Of a stretch of DNA of 20,340 bases, positions 14,737 through 20,340 are shown piece after piece. The DNA lies in NCBI GenBank assembly GCA_000997475.1, contig LCEC01000004.1:1-20340 (forward strand), in the 5' to 3' direction. The stretch comes from Parcubacteria group bacterium GW2011_GWB1_42_6. GTDB lineage: Bacteria; Patescibacteriota; Minisyncoccia; Portnoybacterales; GWB1-42-6. The notes beneath the pieces were generated by a model. That model did no database searches. It was not told the DNA's origin and was given only the letters and a program-made list of their open reading frames with translations. Numbering within the stretch: position 1 is the first letter of the stretch; every line of letters starts with the position of its first letter. Both the position numbers and the translations under genes were made by a program.

Positions 14737-15420
14737 CTATTTTTTTTGCATTTCTTTATTGGCAACAAGTCTCTTCAATTCTTCAGTACGCTTTTTTCGA
14801 CTCTCCCTAGCAACATACCAGTCGTCAACTAACTGTTCTATTAATCCTATCAAGAGCTGTGCTTCACCCGGTTCAACATCAACGATAATATTTATATCCT
14901 TTTCCATGTGTGCACCTATATTTCCAACACTACGAACAGCATCTATACTTTCCCAAACATCCGGATCAACCTTGTCTTTGAGTTCATCTATTTCGTCTTT
15001 TAGTTGTGATTTTTTAATTTCCCAAAAATCACGAATCATACCCTGCAGACATCTACGAGCAAGTGTTGCTGAAGCCTTTGGGCTTAAATCCCGAATACGG
15101 CACGCTTCGTAATAATCCTGCTGTATTGGCTGCGGAATATAATCCGACAGAACCATTGCTTCCGATTCTGGTAATAATTGCCATTGGTGAATGACATTCC
15201 AATCTTGTCTTATACCCTTATAATCAACGGAATTCATCTCCATTCGAAGCCATAGTTTTTGACATTCTTTATTGGGGCAAGTAATTGATTGAATAAATAA
15301 CCCAACATCTCCTTTGTCGGATTTAATAACATGCATTCTTTGCCAACAATCAAAATAGTTTGGATCAGTGATCGTTGTTGGATGACTGCAATATGGACAT
15401 TTAAAATTTATTGAGGTCAT
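14737..15420 (-). CDS. DUF4145 domain protein with N-terminal zinc ribbon
   Basis: A 227-residue protein of unknown function. The N-terminus has CPYC (8-11) and CPNKEC (48-53), four cysteines suited to a zinc ribbon. Residues ~102-200 match DUF4145: DYYEACRIRDLSPKASATLARRCLQGMIRDFW (positions 102-133; key residues Y, LSP, A, RR, L), then a lysine/glutamate helix, VRSVGNIGAHME (162-173) and DVEPGEAQLLIGLIEQL. The VGNIGAHM segment resembles the nucleotide-binding or dimer helix of HEPN-like proteins. DUF4145 is known as a C-terminal or stand-alone part of some restriction systems; a role in defence is therefore plausible but inferred from context. It is separated from the endonuclease gene by 188 nt and a terminator, so it is probably transcribed on its own. 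Its codon use looks less A-rich than its neighbours. Confidence 0.85.
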   Translation of the reverse strand: MTSINFKCPYCSHPTTITDPNYFDCWQRMHVIKSDKGDVGLFIQSITCPNKECQKLWLRMEMNSVDYKGIRQDWNVIHQWQLLPESEAMVLSDYIPQPIQQDYYEACRIRDLSPKASATLARRCLQGMIRDFWEIKKSQLKDEIDELKDKVDPDVWESIDAVRSVGNIGAHMEKDINIIVDVEPGEAQLLIGLIEQLVDDWYVARESRKKRTEELKRLVANKEMQKK

Positions 15421-15500
15421 ATTTTTAAAAAGATATAGAGTAAATTTTTAATTATTTTTTTATTCAACAATGACTCCGCCCAAGGAAAAAACAAGAATTC

Positions 15501-15524
15501 AAAAAAAGTGTCGAGCACCTTTTT
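15501..15524 (-). terminator. Probable intrinsic terminator of the R-M operon
   Basis: Read on the minus strand, AAAAAGGTG, loop CTCGA and CAC followed by seven T form a 9-bp stem with one G-T pair. It lies 85-108 nt after the endonuclease stop and before the DUF4145 start. Confidence 0.5.
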
Positions 15525-15608
15525 CTGTTCCAACTAATCAAGAAAAAAGCTTTAAAAATCCGACGGTATTAATAAAATAATTGGCCTTGTTTTTCTTTAA
15601 ACTTTTTA

Positions 15609-16460
15609 TTATATCCTTCTGTTGTTTGCAGACCTTATTTTTTGCTTTTTATCTTTGATCGTTCTTTCAGGATCAAAGATGATATTGAAATAAATCCCGT
15701 CCAGAAACGCGACAAAATGATAATCGCTTTTTGACGGGCAATTTTTTATTAAATCTATGATTTCAACCATTTGCTTGTTTTGTTCTCCTCCGGAAGTGCT
15801 CATATGCTTTGCCTCAAGAAAATATACATCGGAATCTCGCTTTATAATCAAATCCAAGCATTTTCCTTGATTCTTTGCTCCCAATTTTATTCCCAGATGA
15901 TCTTTCAAGCTTTTTATGGAAAAATTGCCATTTTTTGATTTCGAGAAAAAAGAAAAAGCTTTGGTTTTTTTATTGAATTCCTCCATATCTTGAACTTTTG
16001 CAAAGCCGTTTTTAATCAAAATTTGCGCTAATTTGTTTTCTCCCGCGTTTCCTTTGCGTCTGGATGATCCTTTATCAATGATCGCCTGAACCCATTCCGC
16101 GGGAGTGATATCGCCAATATCCCTTTTTTCCAAATATAAGCCGGTTATCAATTTCAGAAGATTCAAATCCTTGGATGCTTCTTCAATCTTTGAATCGCAC
16201 GCATTGATAAAACAGCCAAATTCCGAATAATTGGCGTATTTTATTAAGATTTTCCGCAAGTCGTCAAAAATTTGATTCAAAACCTCGCCCGAATCTTTTT
16301 TGTCTTTAATCTGTTTGATTGCGATAAGCTTATCTTTAACTTCTTTGCTTTTTTCGACATACAAATCCAAATTTTTATGCTTTTCCGGAAACATGTAATT
16401 TGTGTCCAAAAAGCTTTCGGGATGCTTAACGCAATAATCCACCAGTTCCAAGTTGTCCAT
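15609..16460 (-). CDS. Probable type II restriction endonuclease, PD-(D/E)XK fold
   Basis: The 283-residue protein is predicted to cut unmethylated DNA at the site protected by the adjacent methyltransferase. The first ~130 residues look mostly helical and charged. A nuclease core follows: Glu141 in KGNAGENKLAQIL, then Asp203 in CLDLIIKRDSDVYFLEAKH with Glu216 and Lys218, giving the E...D-(X12)-E-x-K pattern of PD-(D/E)XK enzymes. All metal-binding residues are present, so it may be active. Its ATG is 3 nt after the methyltransferase stop, the usual order that lets methylation come first. The gene appears more AT-rich than the glycan genes. I do not recognise a named family or recognition site. 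A Mrr-like or other nuclease acting on modified DNA is an alternative. Confidence 0.75.
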   Translation of the reverse strand: MDNLELVDYCVKHPESFLDTNYMFPEKHKNLDLYVEKSKEVKDKLIAIKQIKDKKDSGEVLNQIFDDLRKILIKYANYSEFGCFINACDSKIEEASKDLNLLKLITGLYLEKRDIGDITPAEWVQAIIDKGSSRRKGNAGENKLAQILIKNGFAKVQDMEEFNKKTKAFSFFSKSKNGNFSIKSLKDHLGIKLGAKNQGKCLDLIIKRDSDVYFLEAKHMSTSGGEQNKQMVEIIDLIKNCPSKSDYHFVAFLDGIYFNIIFDPERTIKDKKQKIRSANNRRI

Positions 16461-16463
16461 AAA

Positions 16464-17621
16464 TTATATATTTAATGTATTGGGCCTCAAGTTTTTGTTT
16501 ATTTCATTTATATAAATATAATTGATAAATTTATAAACAAAATCAAAAGAAATTCTTTTCCTGTCATTGTCTCTGAAATTGGTTAGAAACAGCGAAAGAT
16601 AATCGTCCCTCAATTGATTAAGCTTTTGATTGAAGCGCAAAATGATTTTTTCTTGATCTTTAATCGATATTTCGTTCTCAAAAACAAGATAAATCATATG
16701 CCTGGAAGATTCCTTGCTGATCAGGCAATCAACTCCGTATTGTTTGATATTTTCCAGCGCTATTTTCCCGTCTTTTGAGCCGGTATCTATGGCTTTTAAA
16801 AAAATAATGTTTGAATCTATTATTTTTTGCAAGTCTTCCGATATTTTGATTGGAATGATGTTTTCGATATGGTTATAAGCGGCTATCGCCTTTATTTTGC
16901 CCGGTTTTATATCGCTTTCCGTCAATCTTCTTATTTTCAGGATATTTTTTACATCTTCTATTTTGTTCAAAAAATCTCCCGCGATCTTCCATCCGTATTT
17001 TTTTTCGAGCTTTATTTCGGAAGCTTTATTTTCGGGATAAATGTTTATTTTGAAAGAAAATTTATCTTCCGGATAAGCCAATTTCTTATAATAAAAAGCT
17101 ACGACATTATTGGTTGTATCCGAAAAAACTTTCTCTTTAAAGTAGTTCAGTTCAATAATCTTAAATTTTGAAAAAAACAGATTCCTGATTCCTTTGGAAT
17201 TTTCGGCGGACAAAAAGTTTATGGGCACAATGACGATCCCTTCCTCGCTTTTCATAATCGAGGCAAGCGAGATTTGATACAGGTCTTCAAAGTTGAATTT
17301 GCAAAAATAATCTCCCTTGATTTGGTCATTCGCCTTATTGATATTCAGATAGGGAGGGTTTGTCAATACGAATTTATACTCTTTTGGCTCCAAAATGCTG
17401 TCGTTTTTATATATTGTTTTATGATTTATATATCTTTCGTCAATATCATACCCGATAACTTCTTTTGCTCCATTTTTCTTGCTCCATTGGATTAGATCGC
17501 CATCTCCCGCAAATGGGTCGGTGATGCTTTTCCCCCTTATAAACCGATCCAAATTATTCAGAATATAGTCTGAATTTTTGGTGAAAAATTGCCCTAATTG
17601 TCTTTTATTCGCATTCTCCAT
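16464..17621 (-). CDS. DNA N6-adenine methyltransferase, Eco57I/gamma type
   Basis: It should transfer a methyl group from SAM to adenine N6 in the cassette's recognition site. With the ATG at 17619-17621 it has 385 residues. Motif X is GQFFTK (10-15), motif I DPFAGDGDL (35-43), motif II GYDID (57-61), and the catalytic motif IV TNPPYL (87-92). This X-I-IV-TRD order is that of gamma-class enzymes such as Eco57I-like and TaqI-like methylases. Residues ~190-385 should hold the target-recognition domain. The longer frame from TTG at 17708 begins inside the palindromic repeat and is rejected because GQFFT normally lies within 15 residues of the start. A promoter with TATAAT 6 nt before the ATG is seen. 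The endonuclease follows immediately. Confidence 0.9.
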   Translation of the reverse strand: MENANKRQLGQFFTKNSDYILNNLDRFIRGKSITDPFAGDGDLIQWSKKNGAKEVIGYDIDERYINHKTIYKNDSILEPKEYKFVLTNPPYLNINKANDQIKGDYFCKFNFEDLYQISLASIMKSEEGIVIVPINFLSAENSKGIRNLFFSKFKIIELNYFKEKVFSDTTNNVVAFYYKKLAYPEDKFSFKINIYPENKASEIKLEKKYGWKIAGDFLNKIEDVKNILKIRRLTESDIKPGKIKAIAAYNHIENIIPIKISEDLQKIIDSNIIFLKAIDTGSKDGKIALENIKQYGVDCLISKESSRHMIYLVFENEISIKDQEKIILRFNQKLNQLRDDYLSLFLTNFRDNDRKRISFDFVYKFINYIYINEINKNLRPNTLNI

Positions 17622-17627
17622 GCATTT

Positions 17628-17656
17628 ATTATAAATAATGCGTGTATATATAGCAA
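17628..17656 (-). promoter_or_regulatory. Promoter of the methyltransferase-endonuclease operon, predicted leaderless
   Basis: On the minus strand TTGCTA (17651-17656, 4/6 of TTGACA) is separated by 17 nt from a perfect TATAAT (17628-17633). The -10 box ends 6 nt before the ATG at 17621, so the mRNA should begin at or next to the start codon. No ribosome binding site is present. The promoter lies just inside the right repeat. Confidence 0.65.
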
Positions 17657-17691
17657 CAATAAAAACCGTTAGCCTGAAACAAATAAACGCA

Positions 17692-17722
17692 AAAATCCAA
17701 CGGCTCAACGCGTTGAGCCGTT
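17692..17722 (-). repeat. Right copy of 31-bp palindromic repeat bracketing the R-M cassette
   Basis: This is the exact reverse complement of 14658-14688. The palindrome extends to 26 bp here (17698-17723). Read on the minus strand it is hairpin, then GGATTTTT, and could terminate transcription arriving from the lamin-tail gene. Confidence 0.85.
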
Positions 17723-17734
17723 GAATTTTCTCCT
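17722..17734 (+). repeat. Right 13-bp direct repeat of the cassette
   Basis: TGAATTTTCTCCT, identical to 14718-14730 and in the same orientation. It begins at the last base of the right palindromic repeat and runs into the first hairpin of the two-hairpin element. Confidence 0.5.
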
Positions 17735-17827
17735 CCCCTTAAGATAAGGGGAGGGTAGGAGGGGTTATGACATTTATTAATACATCATTGAATTAACTCC
17801 CCCAACCCCCTCTTATTTAAGAGGGGG
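17732..17827. repeat. Two-hairpin BIME/MITE-like repeat element (96 bp)
   Basis: Hairpin 1 is CCTCCCCTTA (17732-17741) with TAAGGGGAGG (17745-17754). Hairpin 2 is CCCCCTCTTA (17806-17815) with TAAGAGGGGG (17818-17827). Between them GGTAGGAGGGGTTA (17754-17767) and TAACTCCCCCAACC (17794-17807) are inverted copies matching at 11 of 14 positions. The whole element is roughly symmetrical around an AT-rich centre and ends 4 nt before the stop codon of the lamin-tail gene. Confidence 0.7.
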
Positions 17828-17831
17828 TAAA

Positions 17832-20340
17832 TCATTCTACCGTTACATTGCCCAGATTTACAGTCGCGTCCGGATCAATCTGCAAAATTTTTGACGGATC
17901 TTTGTAATCACCCGAATAATTATGGACGAGTCCGGCGTATTTTATACGCGTGAAATCCAACTCCGATTCGCTTCCGGCCAAAAATTCAAGCCCGATCCAC
18001 TCGCCTGTTTCCGAATCGGGCAACGAATCCGCGCCGTCGTTATTGGTGTCCCCGCCGATTGAATCGTCTTTGATGGAAGTGAAGGTTATCAGGGTGGAAC
18101 TGGAATTGCCTTGGGCGATCAGGCGGCCTTGGACTTCCAGAGCGATAATGCCGCGAGTTGCCTTTAAAATTGTTCCGGGTTCAATCGTTAAAGTTGTGCT
18201 TGCGGCGATTCTTAGATTATGGCCGGAACTTCCCTCAAGAATATACACAATATTATTTTTAAAGATCGCATCCCGCGAAAAAACGGAAAGATCATCGACA
18301 AACAAACCGTTGTAAGAATTATCCGCAATGGTATTGGCCGAAATTTCAGGATACGAGCTTTTAACAAAAATCGCCTTGGAAAAACCCGAAATATCGTTTC
18401 CGCCGATCGCGGGGCTTGCCTGGTTTTCAATATGAATCGCCTCGCCTTTGTGTTCTTGATTGGAGAAAATATTGCCCAAAATTCGCGGCGAGGAAGATCC
18501 GGTGATAAAAATCGCGTAATCCGTGCTGCTTGAAAAAGTTGAATTTTTAACGATTGAATTTGAACCGATCAATTCCAAAAAATGAGTTTGGCTTTCACGA
18601 AAAATGCAATCGGAAAATTCAACATTGGCGCCGTTGATATAAACTGCCGCCCTTTTGGGATTGGGCCAAGACATAACCGATCCGCCATATTCAAAAATGA
18701 CATTTTTAAAAATCGATCCCGAAGATTCCGGGCTGAAATAAAATCCGCTTGCCCAATCGCCCGCTTGGGGAGAAGAATTTTCCGAAGTTACAAAAATCGG
18801 ATTTTCTGTTGAACCCAGAGCCTTTATCGCGCCTTTGATAAAAAGGGAATAATAAAATTTGCCATGGGGCTTCAAAACCGCGCCCGGCTCAATAATCAAA
18901 GTGGTGCTTGAATTTACGGTTGGATACTGGCGAGCGTTGGACAAAAGAAAATAAGGAGAACCGGATTCGGGCCAAATAAAGTTTTTGGCGATAACGACAC
19001 GATCGTCAATTATCGTTCCGGCCGTTTCATTCAGAGAGCCGTTAATCGCGTTTGGCGTTCCCCCTTCATTTGCCGATTCAGACCATGAATTCCGGCTTTG
19101 GGCGTAAATCGCCCGGGAATTGATTCTTTCCAAAGATTTGCCGTTTCCATTCGCTCCCCAATAACTTTGATAATCTATATAATCCATTTCTTCGCCCGAA
19201 GAATTTAAAATGGAAATTTTGCGGTTTGAATTGGCCAGATCCATTGAAGCATCGTCAATATTCAATCTTAAAGCCAAAGGGCCGTTTTCCGGAATCGAGT
19301 AATATCCGTCATAAATATTTTGAACGGTTGAAGTTGAAATCTTATCCGAAATCAAAGCGAAACCGCCGGCTTCCAGCGCCATAGGTCCGGAACCGAAAAA
19401 CGCGTCAATTTCAAGATCGTGTTTTTTATCCTGCGAAACGAATTTCCAACCGGTTAAATCCAAAGAAACGGGAGCCCGGTTGTGGATTTCAACATATTCG
19501 TAATAACTGTCCAAACCCGGATGGGGATTATACATTATCTCGTTTATTATAATCGGCTTTTGGCAAATCAAAACCGATTTTTCAACCCATTCGCTCGGAT
19601 TGCTGCCCGCATCCATGGCTCGAGCGCGAAAGTAATAAACCGAATCGTCAAAAGAAGCCTGAAAAGATTTCGAATTTTCAGCCGTATTTGAAATCCAATT
19701 TGTCCACGCTCCGTTCGAGCCTATCTTTGATTCAACATCAAAATAAGCGATATCGGTTGAAGAACTCGTCCATTGGACCGTAAAATCGATTTGAGTCATT
19801 TTGTAATCCAAAATTTCCATTTGGATTTCGGGCGCGAAATTGATATTCCAGTTGTATTCGGCCGGAGTTTCGTCGCGTCCGGCTTTGTTAACCGCCCAAA
19901 CTTTGAAAGAATGCGGCCCTTCGTCCAGATTTTCGTAAATCGCGGGAGAAGCGCAAGGAGTTGGAGCGGCGCCATCAATTTGGCATTCAAAACCGCTTCC
20001 TTCGGGCGAAGATTTAAAATAAAACAGGGCCGAAGTGGAAGTTGAAACGGCGGCCGGAGCAAAAATGATTTCCGTTTCGGGAATCAAATCGATTCCTTCG
20101 CCGGATTCAAGAGATCCGCCAAGTCCCGGCCCGGCAGGCGCTGATTCAAAAACGGACGGCGCGGAATTTTCAGCCGGAGGATTCGCTTGCGAAGGATTTT
20201 TTTCTTCGATTGCCGGCGGCGTGATTTTTTCATTCCCCAGCAAAATTTCTTCAATGATCAAATTTGCAATATTTAAGCTTGGAGCCGGGGAAGATTGCAA
20301 AGCGATAACCGTTTTTTCCCGCGGCAAAACAACCGGCGAT
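17832..20340 (-). CDS. Large extracellular protein with Ig/Fn3-like, lamin-tail and beta-helix domains, 5' end outside window
   Basis: Probably a secreted or surface-attached structural protein. The frame is open at the right edge, so any signal peptide is not visible; 835 residues are seen, numbered here from the TTG codon at 20327. Residues ~35-80 are Pro/Ser/Glu-rich linker. Residues 98-163 form an Ig-like repeat (FECQIDGAAPTPC, then GPHSFKVWAVNKAGRDETP). Residues 164-255 resemble an Fn3 module. Residues 256-430 are a lamin-tail domain (IIINEIMYNP, YYEYVEIHNR, LDLTGWKF, then a C-terminal NSWSESANEGGTPNAIN). Residues ~455-831 form a right-handed beta-helix with turns such as GNIFSNQ and KNSTFSS, plus a calcium-loop-like DTNNDGADSLPD at 760-771. 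The last turn, ATVNLGNVTVE, stops mid-repeat, 4 nt before the two-hairpin element, so the C-terminus may be truncated. Its role with the glycan locus is unknown. Confidence 0.85.
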   Translation of the reverse strand, partial: SPVVLPREKTVIALQSSPAPSLNIANLIIEEILLGNEKITPPAIEEKNPSQANPPAENSAPSVFESAPAGPGLGGSLESGEGIDLIPETEIIFAPAAVSTSTSALFYFKSSPEGSGFECQIDGAAPTPCASPAIYENLDEGPHSFKVWAVNKAGRDETPAEYNWNINFAPEIQMEILDYKMTQIDFTVQWTSSSTDIAYFDVESKIGSNGAWTNWISNTAENSKSFQASFDDSVYYFRARAMDAGSNPSEWVEKSVLICQKPIIINEIMYNPHPGLDSYYEYVEIHNRAPVSLDLTGWKFVSQDKKHDLEIDAFFGSGPMALEAGGFALISDKISTSTVQNIYDGYYSIPENGPLALRLNIDDASMDLANSNRKISILNSSGEEMDYIDYQSYWGANGNGKSLERINSRAIYAQSRNSWSESANEGGTPNAINGSLNETAGTIIDDRVVIAKNFIWPESGSPYFLLSNARQYPTVNSSTTLIIEPGAVLKPHGKFYYSLFIKGAIKALGSTENPIFVTSENSSPQAGDWASGFYFSPESSGSIFKNVIFEYGGSVMSWPNPKRAAVYINGANVEFSDCIFRESQTHFLELIGSNSIVKNSTFSSSTDYAIFITGSSSPRILGNIFSNQEHKGEAIHIENQASPAIGGNDISGFSKAIFVKSSYPEISANTIADNSYNGLFVDDLSVFSRDAIFKNNIVYILEGSSGHNLRIAASTTLTIEPGTILKATRGIIALEVQGRLIAQGNSSSTLITFTSIKDDSIGGDTNNDGADSLPDSETGEWIGLEFLAGSESELDFTRIKYAGLVHNYSGDYKDPSKILQIDPDATVNLGNVTVE

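Noticed and set aside
17622..17708. Longer start (TTG) for the methyltransferase
   Set aside because: It begins inside the palindromic repeat and would place the -10/-35 promoter within the coding region.

Overview
The window is a bacterial surface-polysaccharide locus followed by a small restriction-modification (R-M) cassette and the 3' part of a large extracellular protein gene. The style suggests a Candidate Phyla Radiation (Patescibacteria/Parcubacteria-like) genome. Genes are packed with ATGA stop/start overlaps, recognisable Shine-Dalgarno sites are mostly absent, many compact GT4 glycosyltransferases lie in a row, and there is a lamin-tail plus beta-helix surface protein. This assignment is inference; no rRNA or other phylogenetic marker is present. 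TGA is used as a normal stop (for example at the ATGA overlaps), so the UGA-to-glycine code of Gracilibacteria/SR1 does not apply.

Region 1 (1-4143) is concerned with nonulosonic (sialic-type) acid and export. On the minus strand lie an MsbA/PglK-type ABC transporter, an FkbM-type methyltransferase and neuB, which is cut by the left edge. Diverging from the ABC transporter on the plus strand is neuA, with a good sigma70-like promoter whose -10 box ends 8 nt before the ATG, implying a leaderless mRNA. NeuB makes a nonulosonic acid and NeuA activates it as the CMP-sugar. The ABC protein may flip a lipid-linked glycan.

Region 2 (4135-13252) is an eight-gene minus-strand operon: an NAD-dependent sugar epimerase, five GT4 glycosyltransferases, one GT9 heptosyltransferase-like enzyme and a GT-B protein of CDP-glycerol-transferase type. 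Neighbouring genes overlap or are 3-5 nt apart. The 5' leader contains a nested inverted-repeat structure. A sixth GT4 gene (13487-14617) diverges on the plus strand and ends in a strong intrinsic terminator. No initiating sugar-phosphate transferase, polymerase or ligase lies in the window.

Region 3 (14658-17734) is the most unusual part. Three minus-strand genes are present: a DNA adenine methyltransferase of Eco57I/gamma type, a PD-(D/E)XK endonuclease translationally close to it, and a separate zinc-ribbon DUF4145 protein. They are bracketed by two perfect 31-bp copies, in inverted orientation, of a palindrome-plus-T-run repeat. A 13-bp direct repeat also occurs near the left end and exactly at the right end. 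The methyltransferase and endonuclease genes look more AT-rich than their surroundings. This looks like an inserted defence cassette without its own transposase or recombinase.

Region 4 (17732-20340) holds a 96-bp two-hairpin, BIME/MITE-like repeat. It is followed by a large minus-strand gene for an Ig/Fn3-like, lamin-tail and beta-helix protein, whose start is beyond the right edge and whose end appears cut short next to the repeat.
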